Part shown: one piece after another, positions 21,255 through 33,897 of the stretch
Position numbering within the stretch: the stretch's first letter is position 1
Layout: every line of letters starts with the position of its first letter
Assembly: GCA_023053685.1 (NCBI GenBank)
Contig: JALIGW010000016.1
Span: forward strand, 9,917,501-9,981,500
DNA: 64,000 nt
Reading direction: 5' to 3'
DNA from: Diadophis punctatus similis
Taxonomy: Eukaryota > Chordata > Lepidosauria > Squamata > Dipsadidae
Notes under the pieces: model-generated
Seen by the model: the letters and a program-made list of their open reading frames with translations, nothing else
Told to the model about the DNA's origin: nothing
Databases searched by the model: none
Translations under genes and position numbers: made by a program

Positions 21255-21515
21255 CTTCTTCTCCTCCTCCTCCTCCTCCTCCTCCTCCTCCTTTTAAAGA
21301 CCCCGTAATCCCTTGTGGGGGTGGAGTCTTGGGCAACTGAATGGAGCTGAGTATTTACAGGCCGGATGCCTTTCCTGTCACCAATGTGGAGATTGTTTCA
21401 GCAGATATATTCTCATTGTGCCCAGAGAGAGAAATATCTGCCTCTACCTAGGATGAAACTCACAGCCTCCTGATTGTGAGGCGAGAGCTCCACCTTTAGG
21501 TCACCACACCACTCA
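21255..21515 (-). mobile_element. tRNA-derived SINE, family C, with (TCC)n
   Basis: Minus-strand copy of the SINE at 51724-51956: head 'ggtggagctctcgcctcac', 'ctaggtagaggcagatattt', body 'cattggtgacaggaaagg', tail 'gattacggggtcttt'. A (TCC)n run of about 35 bp at 21257-21291 sits at the SINE's A-rich 3' end, probably an expanded tail. Confidence 0.85.
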
Positions 21516-22107
21516 TATAAATATAAAACATATTTATATAAAAATAAATTTATATTTATAAAATATTTTTTAAAAAAACAAATGTTTAATTACAACAGAA
21601 AATAGTTTAAAGATAAAAATAAAGGGCCATTTAGAGTCACATCATTGAAGTGACAATATACTTGTTATGCATAAATAAATATATTCCAGAGCAGCTCAAA
21701 ATACTAAGAAGAATTTGATATTCAATCAGGCTTGATGACGATCAACTATTTTAAGATCAGCTATTATTTTTAGTTTAATGCTGTTGATTGGGAGTATCAA
21801 ATTGGTATTTTCTTATATGTCTGCATGTCTAGCCACTGCTGTGCCCTGTTTGCCTTTCCAATCTCTTTAATGTACTGATTCTTATACTACCTGGACCATG
21901 ATTTCATCATTTTTGCCATCTGTAACATTTGGCTTTGATTTTTGGACTGTGTATTCTTTGACCATGAGCGATTCCTTGAAAAATTAAAACTTTGTACTAC
22001 TAAGCATTGGTTGGTTGGTTGATCATGAGTCATCAAGTTATTTTTTTATTTCTAGCAACTACATAGATTTTCTCCATGAGGTTCTGTCCCTAAGTTGGAC
22101 TTTCAGG
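21516..22107. other. Unannotated AT-rich DNA
   Basis: No gene or recognisable repeat. Confidence 0.5.
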
Positions 22108-22374
22108 CAGTGGTGAAATCCAATTTTTTTACTACCAGTTCTGTGGGTGTGGCTTGGTGGGTGTGGTGTGGCTTGGTGGGCGTGGCTTGGTGGGCATGGC
22201 AGGGAAAGGATACTGCAAAATCTCCATTCCCACCCCACTCTGGGGCCAGCCAGAGGTAGTATTTGCCGGTTCTCTGAACTACTCAAAATTTCCGTTACTG
22301 GTTCTCCAAACTACTCAAAATTTCCGCTACCGGTTCTCCCAGAACCTGTTAGAACCTGCTGGATTTCACCCCTG
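22108..22374. mobile_element. hAT-type MITE, 267 bp
   Basis: Ends CAGTGGTGAAATCC and GGATTTCACCCCTG. Perfect 8-bp target duplication CTTTCAGG at 22100-22107 and 22375-22382. Inside are 'gtggcttggtgggcgtgg'-type direct repeats and two near-copies of 'ctactcaaaatttccg'. No transposase. Confidence 0.92.
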
Positions 22375-22382
22375 CTTTCAGG

Positions 22383-23225
<843 letters not shown>

Positions 23226-23248
23226 TACAAACACCCGCGAAAACCTCA

Positions 23249-23251
<3 letters not shown>

Positions 23252-23333
<82 letters not shown>

Positions 23334-23359
23334 TGTATGTATGTATGTATGTATGTATA
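23252..23359. repeat. (TA)n(TATG)n microsatellite
   Basis: (TA)n at 23252-23306, then (TATG)n to 23359, flanking the Penelope-like inverted repeat on its right. Confidence 0.97.
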
Positions 23360-24756
23360 TATTAGCACTATCATAATTGTCCTAAAAATATGAAACCAAC
23401 TTCTTTAATTCCACTTTTAGTTCCTTTTTAAAAGCAAGTCAAAGTCAATTGTAATGGCAGTTACACAAATTAAGATATAAACCAATCATAGTTACTTTAC
23501 TAATTAGGGAAACTTGAGAATTAAAATTTTTCACTCATCACCCAAGTTGAACAGTTGGACTATACAGGGAAGTGAGAGAATAAGAAAAGGGAATATCGAA
23601 ATGGTGTCCATGTCCACGTGATGGAAGCCCCACATCTTTTAATGTGCATATGATCTTGTAGATGAGTTGAGGCTACTCAATGCATTCAAAGAAGTGAAGG
23701 AAAAAAACCACTGTGGATGAAAACAGAAAACAACTGGGAACAGCTTCTAAAAGACTTTGCAAAAATGAAGCTTCTTTCATCATTCAAAAAGAGATCCTTT
23801 GTGCTCCCTTGAGTTCAAACTGTTACAGAAAAAGAGCCCCTGAAACTCTTAAATTTTAACGCATCTTAAATATGTTAAGTCTCTTAACACAGAAGCTTAA
23901 TATTCTAATTGTAATGATCTGTTAACAATTATTGTTGTTTCACTGTTCAGGCAAAATTACTATAATTTCCAGTTGCATTTCATTTTTATACTGTGCTGAT
24001 AATTGCTGTTGATATATTGGATTTTAACAATAGTCTGCAGTTTGTAATAAAGCAAATAATGTATTCAGTTATGTAAAACCATATGAAAAATTTATATGCA
24101 GCAAAAGTCATGTGATTCATTTGCTGATATATATTTTTTCTTTGGCAGAAATGGGTAATTTGATTTTAGGCAGGATCCTTTAAAGAGGCAAAACTTTGCA
24201 TCTTCCAAGCAAGTCAGAAAATAAGCTTCTAACTTTTTCTGTGTTTTGGAATGGAAGTCGTTTATGGAGTGGTCCATAAATGGTTTCTCTAATTTTAGCA
24301 TGGCCATCTTACAGTAGGAGTCAAGAAACCACATTTCAGAGCCACAGTAATTTTCCTAGAAAATAAAAGGGGTACATGGTTGGAACATAGCAATTAATAA
24401 AATGATAATGATTGTACTGATCTATTTGTATTAAAAAGGTATGTGTCTACTTAGAAATCCATGACTAAAAATATCTGAATAAGGAAAGAAAAAAAAAGAG
24501 TTATGTTCTTGTAAACAAATTCAGGCCATTCAATCAAACTGCAAACATATGGACACTACTTTCCTGAAGATAATTATGGAATTTTCACAAAGTTGAATAA
24601 TAAAAATGTTTTTTTCTGATATTATTACAACTCTGTTGTAAATACCCAATAATAATTCATCTCTTGCAAATCAGTCAATTCCATTACTTACAACAGAGAA
24701 AAATATATCAACTTGGGCTTAATTCTGACAACAATCTGTCTTGAGACTTGCCTTCC
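23360..24756. other. Unannotated AT-rich DNA
   Basis: No gene or recognisable repeat. The minus ORF at 24092-24334 has no domain I know. Confidence 0.5.
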
Positions 24757-25400
24757 AAAATGAAGTTTTCCCTGAGATTAAGATGACTCCCAACTCTATG
24801 GTATTCTGGAAGGGCTTAAAAACCTGGTTGTTTTCCTAGGCTTGAGTTACGATGGATGGGGAAACCACTTTGTCGAGCCGATGCAGCAGGTTGGGGAAAA
24901 CATCGGCTCGCCACATATATTCTTAGCAAGCCTGCTGACTATGGGAACCTGGGAGGGGTGATTGCATGAGGGAGTAGATGTAGCCATAACACATTCTTAC
25001 TAGAATCTCAAGGTCATCCTTTGTCCAACACCTGTCTGGAAGCTGGGAGGAGGAACGACCATGCTGGCAGAAGATGAGTGGCCAACATGACCCATTTAGG
25101 GGTGTGGGACAAGGGTGCGAACTTTCAACTGGGTGGGAAACTTTGGGAGTGTCAGATTCAGGTTTCCCACGGAGGTGCCAACATGGCTTCATCAATAAAT
25201 TGGAACTTTGAGGAATACTTTGCCTTGGACTCTGATTTAAGTTTGAATGCTATTTGGAACCCTGACACACTTGCTAGCTGTATTTGATGTACATTGCATT
25301 GGCTTTGGTATTATCTGGATTTTCTAACTTTTTATTTCTTTTATTGTACTTATCTTATTGTATTTGCTTTTCGTTTTTATATTGTCAGAGTCAGACATCA
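24757..25400 (+). mobile_element. L2-type LINE 3' region, decayed
   Basis: 24757-24840 translates as the end of an L2-like ORF (EIKMTPNSMVFWKGLKTWLF). The segment 25190-25270 ('aattggaactttg', 'tttgccttggactctgattt', 'ctatttggaaccctgacac') is shared with 51990-52075, which lies in another L2 copy. The intervening sequence is unidentified. The end is A-rich at about 25385-25420. Confidence 0.5.
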
Positions 25401-25633
25401 AAATAAAATAAGAAAAAGAAACGAATCAAATAAATGAGAACCTGAATAAAGTGAAATTACAGGACCTTTAAAGAAAGTGAACATGTAATGAAATTTGTGA
25501 TAACTGTGCAAAATATAGCTTTTTGTATCCTGAACTTTACAAAAAGCTGGTTTAATTAAATCAGATCCTATGTCTAGAAATTGGGCAGGAAAAAAAGAAC
25601 AAGTTGGAGAGTAAGGAGATTCTCTGAAGTAAT

Positions 25634-26090
25634 AGTAATAGTAACAGAGTTGGAAGGGACCTTGGAGGTCTTCTAGCCCAACCCCTGCTTAGGCAGGAAA
25701 CCCTATACTACTTCAGACAAATGGTTATCCAACATCATCTTAAAAACTTCCAGTGTTGGAGCATTCACAACTTCTGGAGGCAAGCCGTTCCACTGATTAA
25801 TTGTTCTAACTGTCGGGAAATTTCTCCTTAGTTCTAAGTTGCTTCTCTCCTTGTTTAGTTTCCACCCATTGCTTCTTGTTCTACCCTCAGGTGCTTTGGA
25901 GAATAGTCTGACTCCCTCTTCTTTGTGGCAGCCCCTGAGATATTGGAACATTGCTATCATGTCTCCCCTAGTCCTTCTTTTCATCAAACTAGACATACCC
26001 AGTTCCTGCAACCGTTCTTCATATGTTTTAGCCTTCAGTCCCCTAATCATCTTTGTTGCTCTTCTCTGCACTCTTTCCAGAGTCTCAAGT
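25634..26090 (-). mobile_element. CR1 LINE 3' end
   Basis: Minus-strand translation gives the CR1 ORF2 C-terminus: [54 protein letters not shown] and [20 protein letters not shown]. Then comes the UTR 'ggttgggctagaagacctcc' and 'tcccttccaactctgtta'. It is 5'-truncated near 26090. The longer ORF drawn to 26443 joins CR1 to unrelated upstream sequence. Confidence 0.88.
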
Positions 26091-26261
26091 AAGACAGTGA
26101 ATGTGCAATTTTCCTTTAGTCTTATCAGGAAGCAAAAATGTTTTCTCCTGATATTTAAAAAAAAATCTTGTAAAGAAAAGACTTGTAACCAAGACTTAAT
26201 AACAAGACCAAAAAATACCCTGAGTCTGTAATGATGATGCCAGGAAAACCTAAGTCTAGAA

Positions 26262-26397
26262 TAGGGGTTCCCAACCTTTTTTATTCTGTGGATCAGCGAT
26301 GGCGGCTTCGGTGGTATGCACAAATGAAACATTGCATGCTCAACGGCTGCTTCAGTGGCCCAATAGCATTCTGTGGCCCAAAGGTTGGGGACCCCTG
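26262..26397. mobile_element. hAT-type MITE, 136 bp
   Basis: Left end TAGGGGTTCCCAACC (C of CAG mutated to T); right end GGTTGGGGACCCCTG. Perfect 8-bp target duplication GTCTAGAA at 26254-26261 and 26398-26405. Confidence 0.9.
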
Positions 26398-26554
26398 GTC
26401 TAGAACAAACTGAAATTTGGAAGGGATGACAAGATAAGAACAAACAATTGCTTCTTTAACCATAATCTGAGCAAGATCAAAGGAAAGTTTAGGTCTATTG
26501 TTCAGAGAAAATTATGACTAAAAAGAGATACTGTATATGTATCTACTTTCAATA

Positions 26555-27244
26555 CAGATAGTGCTCTACAATGATTCATTTAGTTACTGTTTGAAGTTAC
26601 AATGGCAATGAAAAAAATGACAGGATCAGGTTGCTTCTTCTTTGCGATACTGGTGCGCTGCGCACATATTGCCATGTTTCGGTGAGCGCGTGCCCTTGTG
26701 CAATTTTGCTTCCTGAGCATGCGCGGAAGCAAAAAATCACCAAAATCTCATGCGTGTTCCCTTGCGAGCATGCACAGGAAGCAAAATCAGCCCAAAAATT
26801 CCCCCAAAAAAGATGGCGCCGCGCGACAGACCGGCGAAGACGGCACCGGAGCTGTCGCACGCAAATAGTGCCATCTGCTGGCCGCTACCGGTGCAGTAGA
26901 GTTGACCGCACCGGTAGGAACCCACCACTGACTTATGATGATTATTCACTTATGATAGCTATAGCATCCCCATGGTCACATGATCAAAATCCAGATGCTT
27001 GGCAACTGGCTTGTACTTATGACAATTGCAGTGTCCTGGGGTCATGTGATCACTTTTCCCATCCTTCTGATGAGCAAAGACATAGAAAACCAGATTCACA
27101 TGTTACTAACTTAATACCTGCAGCCATTCATTTAACAACTGTGGCAAGAAAGTTTATAAAAGGGGGCAAAGTTCATTTAACTGCTGTCTTGCTCAGCAAC
27201 AGAAATTTTGGAATCAATTGTGGTTGCAAGTCGAGGACTATCTG
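26555..27244. mobile_element. 'gacttac' MITE with nested hAT element
   Basis: Left end CAGATAGTGCTCTACAATG; right end 'gtcgaggactatctg'. The hAT-type element 26621-26930 interrupts it after 'aatgaaaaaaatga'. The continuation ('acttatgatgattattca') matches other copies. Confidence 0.8.
26621..26930. mobile_element. hAT-type element, 'ggtgggtt' family, 310 bp
   Basis: The right end TAGGAACCCACCACTG is clear. The left end is degraded (CAGGATCAGGTTGC). The interior has 'agcatgcgcggaagcaaaa' and GCGC-rich blocks shared with 33897 and 44023. No clear 8-bp duplication, although both flanks end in ATGA-like sequence. Confidence 0.7.
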
Positions 27245-28035
27245 AATTGTCCTGGTCTTCTCCGAAAGCAGAATTATATTTAAAAGTCAAAACTGTTCAA
27301 GGAGTGCAGCCTTGGATACATAAAGCAATGGTTAGAGAACCACTTTCTGTTTTAAATGAGTTCAAGCCTCCAGGGCAAATGAATAACATCCAAAGATGCT
27401 AAAAGAGCTTGAAAATGTTATTTCAAACATTTGTCTGTAACCTTTAAGAATTATTGGAGGCATGCAAATTTATCTCTAACTGAAAAATAGGGAGAGGCGG
27501 ATCTAGGAAAAAAAAGAATAGATCTGATCAGCCTGATGTCAGTTTTGGATAAAACTTTAAAGTAGATTTTTAAGGGCTATTTTTATTAGCATGCAGAAAA
27601 ACGAACTGATTATTAGGAACCAAGATTTATTCTGGATTTCTTCAGAATATGTCTGCCACAACCAATTCTGCCAGATATTAAGTAGTTCACATGATAAAGT
27701 TGCTTATTAAAGAGGTCAGTCATGCTAACTTTAACATTTATTTTAAATATCACCCTACAATTTTGTCTAAAATATCTTTGTTTTGGGAGGATGCATTAGT
27801 GAGTTTTCATTAGTGCTCACAAGAGCTATATTTTCCATTTTATAGCTTATCAAAAACTTTTGAGACTGTATAATGGTTTATATAAAGGAATTGCTGCTGT
27901 ACCATGTTAAGAACTTAAAGCAACTAGAAGCAAAAAAAGTCACAATGGTGATATATAAACATCCACATATTTGATTGAAGTTCATCAACTGTCTCTTCTC
28001 TATGGGGTCCTTGGTGCTCTCTGAGCTTGATTGCA
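27245..28035. other. Unannotated AT-rich DNA
   Basis: No gene or recognisable repeat up to the hammerhead-like block near 28000. Confidence 0.45.
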
Positions 28036-28078
28036 GACATTTCATTACCAAAGTAGGTAACATCATCAATGCTATCAA
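27990..28078 (-). mobile_element. Penelope-like fragment, second family
   Basis: On the minus strand: 'attgatgatgttacctac', 'ggtaatgaaatgtctgc', 'caagctcagagagcaccaag'. The same blocks occur on the plus strand at 45090-45175. It contains the degraded hammerhead-like core at 28036-28069. Confidence 0.6.
28036..28069 (-). ncRNA. Degraded hammerhead-like motif
   Basis: Minus strand: TTGATGA (28063-28069; CTGATGA expected), stem II TTACC/GGTAA, then GAAATGTC (28036-28043; GAAACGTC expected). Both changes from the expected core are C-to-T. The loss of C3 should abolish catalysis. Confidence 0.5.
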
Positions 28079-28080
28079 TG

Positions 28081-28191
28081 CTCTTTGAGGACCTGTGGAC
28101 AGAATTCCTGAGCCAGCCATGCATGCTGGCTCAGGAATTCTGGGAGCTGAAGTCCACAGGTCCTCAAAGAGACATAGTTTACCCACCCCTG
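28081..28191. mobile_element. hAT-type hairpin MITE, left end lost
   Basis: Arms around ATGCAT pair from 28081 to 28171: CTCTTTGAGGACCTGTGGAC opposes its inverse. The right arm has an extra 10 bp, GGGAGCTGAA, absent from the left. The right end reads 'tagtttacccacccctg'. The matching left terminus is missing: Penelope-like sequence abuts at 28080. The core resembles the hairpin at 3509 ('gggagttgaagtccaca'). Confidence 0.7.
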
Positions 28192-28395
28192 GTGTAGGAG
28201 ATTACCGATCTGAGCCTGAGGGAGGGGTTAAATGTGTCATCAGTCATTAGTACCTTCGTGTCCACAAGAGATCTAAGTCCTGCCCACCTTGAATTGCTTT
28301 AACTGTTAGTAGTTCAGATTCTTGTAGAGAGCTTAAGCTTACAATAAAGCTTTATACCCATTTGAACTACCTCCTGATTTCCCTAGCGCTTGACA

Positions 28396-30187
28396 TTAGA
28401 CTGAAAATGAGCAAGATAAAACAAGGGAAATTTCCTTAAAGCTCCTTCCACATCCCTCATGACTGGAAGTATTTTATTATTATTTTATCATTTTATAGAA
28501 GTTTTTTCTACAGACCTGTAATAGACATGCTTAAAATCTGATTTGTTCACCAATGCTATGAACATGATCTATATTTTGCTAAGGTTTCATCTTATTTAAG
28601 CTGCACGCTACCATCATTCAAAAATAAAACACAGAGTCTGGAGTTGACATTTCAGTATTATATATAGTCAGCTCACAGATTTCATACTAAAGTGAATCCT
28701 GCAAATCCAATGGAAATTAACTCGTGTAAATTCTCTGGTTCATTTACAAAAGGCAAACATGTATCAGCTGCAGCTCAAGTAGAAAGCCAACCTGGGTTAT
28801 CATAAATTTATTATTTTCTCTTGTGACTGTCATTCAGATTAATCTTCCCATAGTTGGTCCTACCTACCTATAAAACCTGATTACTGGTAAGATAAGTGAT
28901 CTCTAACAATAAATGTATATGTACCCTTCCTGGTGACATAGCAACCTCACCTTCTATTTACAGTGAAAGAACCACCATATTGTAGCTGTATAAATAAGCC
29001 ATAATATTTTGGGCCAGATATGCCTGGAATAGCAAAGTGACAACACTTGTTCTATAGATAATAAAATGACTGCATACAAATGTTTCATATTAAGGCCAGG
29101 TTCCTTGCTACTCTTACAGTTAGTATTTTCTGATTATCTTTGACACAAGCCAGGAGGGAGACAAAATTGAGTTCAGAAGTTTATAAAACCGTCAGATTTA
29201 ACAATGTTTGCTGAGATTCTGCTGTCCTTATGATTAAAGCAAAGTTATAATTTAATGAATACTACTCATCTGTAATGATCTAACTTGCATTTGATTCCAC
29301 ATTCAGCTGTTTTATGAATAAAGCGGCTAGCAAAGCATTTCCAGTTCACATCAAAAATAAGTTATTACTCATCTTCAAGTTGTAATGTAAAGAGAATTTT
29401 CTTTAATTCTTGCTTCAGATGTAAGTAATTACTTTTAACAGTATTTATTTTATTTTATTTATTATGATTGCTATTTGTGGATTTCTAATATTCTTCCAAG
29501 ATTATAGTGATGGGCTATATTATCATAAATTTATTATTTTCTCTTGTGACTGTCATTCAGATTAACCTTTCCATAGTTGGTCCTATCTATAAAGTGAAGC
29601 TGATCCTTCTTCCAATAAAGAAATAAAAAAAGTTATTCTGAAGTAATTTGGACTAATAAATTATCTATGAAAGCCAAATATTTGTACGCTTTAAAAAAAA
29701 CCTAAACTTTAATAAGCACAAAAGTTTGTGGATATAGCAGTTTTAAAAAAATATTATTCACCTTGGCCTTCTGGAAACTGTCTCAGCCATGCTAACAAAA
29801 ATAAATTCTTAAATGTTTTTCTCACCTGCATTTAGTGCTCTATAAATGCAGTGTGTTATACTTGAATGAGCACAGATATTCTAGAAATCTATACAGAAGG
29901 CTTTGTCTTCAACAATAGGCCAAACAATAATTTTAAAAGGGTTACGAGGACTCATGCAGTGTGTTTTGCTGGCATTGCTATTTCCTTGAAGCTTTGTGAG
30001 CAGTTCATTTTTTTTCCTCTCCCTGCTGCCATCCCATTAAAAACAACATGCATAAACAAACTTTCAAGGGAAACTCTAGGACAAAAGGAACTTCGCATTT
30101 AGATTTTATCTAGTATGAAAAGGTAACTGCTAGGAAAGCTGCCAAATGAAATAAGGATTTTTCTGTAAGATTTTATCTTATTGAATA
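28396..30187. other. Unannotated AT-rich DNA with a direct duplication
   Basis: No gene found. A block of about 75 bp at 28797-28871 ('ttattattttctcttgtgac' onward) is repeated in the same orientation at 29519-29592 with few differences. The rest is unclassified. Confidence 0.5.
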
Positions 30188-30912
30188 TTAATTATAATAA
30201 TAACAACAGAGTTGGAAGGGACCTTGGAGGTCTTCTAGTCCAACCCCCTGCTTAGGCAGGAAACCCTACACCACTTCAGACAAATGGTTATCCAACATCT
30301 TCTTTAAAACTTCCAGTGTTGGAGCATTCACAACTTCTGGAGGCAAGCTGTTCCATTGATTAATTGTCCTAACTGTCAGGAAATTTCTCCTTAGTTCTAA
30401 GTTACTTCTCTCCTTGTTTAGTGTCCACCCATTACTTCTTGTTCTACTCTCAGGTGCTTTGGAGAATAGTTTGACTCCCTCTTCTTTGTGGCAACCCCTG
30501 AGATATTGGAACACTGCTATCATGTCTCCCCTGATCCTTCTTTTCATTAAACTAGACAAACCCAGTTCCTGCAACCGTTCTTCATATGTTTCAGCCTCCA
30601 GTCCCCTAATGATCTTTGTTGCTCTTCTCTGTACTCTTTCCAGAGTCTCAACATCTTTTCTACATCGTGGCGACCAAAACTGAATGCAGTATTCCAAGTG
30701 TGGCCTTACCAAAGCATTATAAAGTGATATTAACACTTCACGTGATCTTGATTCTATCCCTCTGTTAATGCAGCCTAGAACTGTGTTGGCTTTTTTGGCA
30801 GGTGCTGCACACTGCTGGCTCATATTTAAATGGTTATCCACTAGGACTCCAAGATCCCTCTCACAGTTACTACTGTTGAGCAAGGTACCACATATACTGT
30901 AACTGTGCATTT
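30188..30912 (-). mobile_element. CR1 LINE 3' end, 214-codon open frame
   Basis: The minus-strand frame 30266-30910 is uninterrupted: [60 protein letters not shown], then [20 protein letters not shown] and [20 protein letters not shown]. This is the post-RT region of CR1 ORF2, followed by the UTR 'tccaaggtcccttccaactc'. Its frame is more intact than the copies at 25634, 46406 and 55505. It is 5'-truncated, lacking endonuclease and RT catalytic motifs, and so not functional. Confidence 0.9.
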
Positions 30913-31040
30913 TGATAGTAACAGTATTAGCTTTCTTTACAGGAGAAAGCTATTGAAATAATCTTCATGTGAGTGTGTTTGATAATGAAGGAGAAATAGG
31001 ATGAGGGTAAGACAAACAATGTGGTCTAATTCACATAGAT

Positions 31041-31172
31041 CAGGGGTGTCAAACTCGTGGCCCGCGGGCTGGATGTGTCACATGCTGGCCACGCCCACCC
31101 CAGTTTAGAGAAGGGGGGAAGTCGATATACATCATGTGACGACAACGTGATGCCACGAGTTTGACACCCCTG
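31041..31172 (+). mobile_element. hAT-type MITE, 'gtcaaactc' family, 132 bp
   Basis: Ends CAGGGGTGTCAAACTCG and CGAGTTTGACACCCCTG. Perfect 8-bp target duplication ACATAGAT at 31033-31040 and 31173-31180. The best-preserved copy of its family here. Confidence 0.93.
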
Positions 31173-31359
31173 ACATAGATTATACATCTGGACAATCCAT
31201 TGAATCCAGTAATTATCATTTTGGGATTAAGCTTCGCAATCATAAGGCTTGCAAGCCACCTGGTAAAATGAAACTAACTACGGTGGCTATAATGAGGCAA
31301 AATGCTGGGAGATAAACTGCTGGCAATGTTACACTGCTGAAATTGCAAGGAGGTAAGCT

Positions 31360-31440
31360 ACAGCTGCTGTAGCCTAGAGGTAGAGCTCTTGCCTCACAGT
31401 CAGGAGGTTGTGAGTTCTATCCTAGGTAGAGGCAGATTCT
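31360..31440 (+). mobile_element. SINE family C head fragment
   Basis: A box TAGCCTAGAGG, then 'cttgcctcacagtcaggagg', GAGTTCTATCCTAGG, 'tagaggcagatt'. Only the tRNA-like head remains. Confidence 0.75.
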
Positions 31441-31955
31441 GTTAATATGTTGTTTTGTTAAACGTTTGTAGAGTGTTCAAATTATAAGACTTATTTTTTA
31501 AAGACTGCTTTATTATTGTTCTAGACAACTTAACAAAATGAAGAAGCTTTTTAAAATAAATGCTTGCTCTGAAGAGGCCCAGTGCTATTGTACCTTCTTT
31601 TAAATAGCAGAAACCTTCCAGAAAGCCACATCAATTTTAAAGATCTGTAAAAGTATAATCTGAAATATAAGTATAATCCTGTTTTCGTATTAAGTATTAG
31701 TATTAAAATAAGGCAGCTGAATTAAACCCTGACTTAGTCATGTTTGGAGTAGATCTATTTAAATAATTGGGAGGAGTTAGTATGATTACATTTAAGAAAA
31801 CTTTCTGGGATTAATATACTGCCATAATGTACATTTCTCCAATTCTTTGCTATTTCTATGGGTCAAGCACACATGCACAGAAATACACAGCAAACAGTGT
31901 ATATCATCTGTGCTGTTTGCTGTTTGGCAAATTGCTGGGAGGCAGAGGCCTTTTT
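31441..31955. other. Unannotated
   Basis: No gene or recognisable repeat. Confidence 0.45.
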
Positions 31956-32030
31956 CCCTTGTTTTCCTCCCCCAAAACTAAGGTGCGTCTTATACTTCGG
32001 TGCGTCTTATACTCCGAAAAATACGGTACC
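31956..32030. mobile_element. DNA-element end, 'tgcgtcttatac' type
   Basis: 'aaggtgcgtcttatactt' and 'gtgcgtcttatactccgaaa' lie in tandem, ending 'aaatacggta'. The same terminus occurs at 61952-61982. It is probably the end of a non-autonomous DNA transposon of unknown superfamily. Confidence 0.45.
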
Positions 32031-32192
32031 TTCTGTACTGTAGACCCCAGCCTAAGGAAAATTTTCCCTTCAAAGTTTAGGATGACTGTGACCATGCTGG
32101 CCTTTTAAAAGATCTGGTTATGGGGCCTCAAATATGCTAAGGGCCTTATTCCTTGGTTACATTGACATCTATGGCAATAGTTTTACTCTGTG

Positions 32193-32314
<122 letters not shown>

Positions 32315-32451
32315 ATTGTTTTATGTTTTTATGATATACACCATCCAGAGTTATTTGTTGAGATGGGTGGCTATAGAAATCAAATAAATAAGCATGAATT
32401 TGCAATGCATGTTAAAATAAACATTTCTTAAAAGAATACATACAGGCGTTG

Positions 32452-32813
32452 TGTGGGGAATGCTTATTCCTTGATTGCTGGCAAACCACTCTTAAGGAAT
32501 GTGGATTCACACAATGACTCCTGATTAAGGAAGTCTGGACATGAGCTTTGGCACGTAGTCAATACTAGGCAAGCCCTCACGTGGGCAGAAAATCCCAGGA
32601 AGCAATGCATTGAACATGAGCTCATCATGAGCTGGTCATGAGCCTTCTTAAACCAATCAATAAGGTAACTCCTGATGAATGGATTAGTCTCTGCCATGAG
32701 GTCCTTTGTTTGTATGACAATAAAAGGGAACACCCCCGAGCTATTGGGAAGAAGTGCCTTCCCATTGACTTCATTCCTGTGTTTTGGCGTCGTTCCTTCT
32801 CATCATCACAACA
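32452..32813 (+). mobile_element. Solo LTR, 362 bp
   Basis: Termini TGTGGGGAATGC...ATCATCACAACA, with a perfect 6-bp target duplication GCGTTG at 32446-32451 and 32814-32819. AATAAA at 32719-32724 lies about 90 bp before the end, as expected for an LTR poly(A) signal. A 6-bp duplication is usual for class II endogenous retroviruses but the class cannot be decided from the LTR alone. No internal viral sequence is present, as expected after LTR-LTR recombination. Confidence 0.75.
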
Positions 32814-32819
32814 GCGTTG

Positions 32820-33690
32820 CTATTAGAGATTAAGGAAGGAAAATAAAAAGATTGGGTTGAACTGGAAATCTTTCACTAGCAGTCAACAATTTCTTGATAG
32901 ATTATAAATTATAGTCAGGTCTTCTTCAACTGAATACCCTTCAGATATGATGGATGACAATTTCTGGTGGTTTATATTATTGTTTTATTTTATTTTTTAA
33001 AAGATATTTATTCTTGGCATGCCATTTAGAGTTGTTTCTCAGACTGAAGTGGGTAAAGTATTGATTAAATAATAAATAAACCCACAATGCATCATCATTG
33101 CTATCTATGCTGAATGGAGATATTAGAAAATGCAATATACTCTGAGGGCAGCCAACTAGAGAAAGCTCCTCTAGTCTAGACCATAGGATATATTGTCTGA
33201 GACAGTTGCACATGCTGTGGGATCAAAATTACAATACTACTGTTGTAAAGTTTGTAACAACGGTTTAGTTATTTGTGAAAACAAGATTTGTGAAAACACC
33301 CAGATCAAACAAGAAATAAGCCATTGAATTTCTAGTCAATTAATCTTATACGATCTTGTAGCTCACCTCACAGGAGTGAATAATTACATAACATGGCATT
33401 TATGAGATAGAAAAGTTTTCCTTGAGGATTTCCAGGCTGATGAACAAAAATAGTTTTTGCTTCTACTTCACTTGATTATGGAGAGCTAATGTTTTATGCA
33501 GCAACTTCCCTTACCAAGTTATCTTGCATTACTTATAGCCTACAGTATGATCAGAGCTGATTTTTCAGTGTAAATAAACCTACAGAAAGCCTCGTTTACA
33601 ATGTTTGCATTGTCTTTTTTATTGAAAGTCAAGTACAGGAGAGAAGTACATAAAACACATTATACTAGTGTCTTTCTACATATGTGCCTG
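32820..33690. other. Unannotated AT-rich DNA
   Basis: No gene or recognisable repeat. (CA)n-like sequence begins at about 33690. Confidence 0.45.
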
Positions 33691-33838
33691 CAGTGTGCAC
33701 ATGCGCGCATGCATGCGCACACGCACACACACACACAGAGGGTTGGGCTTTCATGCTCTGTTTCAGACATATAGAAAATATTATGTTGAAGTAGAAATTC
33801 ATTTACCATACATACATACACGTAGACAAAGCTTGTGG

Positions 33839-33840
<2 letters not shown>

Positions 33841-33896
<56 letters not shown>
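33841..33896. repeat. (CA)n microsatellite
   Basis: About 28 units of CA, ending where the hAT element starts at 33897. Confidence 0.96.

Positions 33897-33897
<1 letters not shown>

Noticed and set aside
25703..26443. 246-codon minus-strand ORF as a gene
   Set aside because: Residues from 26090 inward are the CR1 C-terminus; the N-terminal part is unrelated sequence including a hAT element. It is a chance fusion.
28193..28395. Possible solo LTR (TGTAGG...TTGACA with AATAAA)
   Set aside because: No target duplication was found (CCCTGG versus TTAGAC), and the left boundary coincides with the end of a hAT element. Left unassigned.
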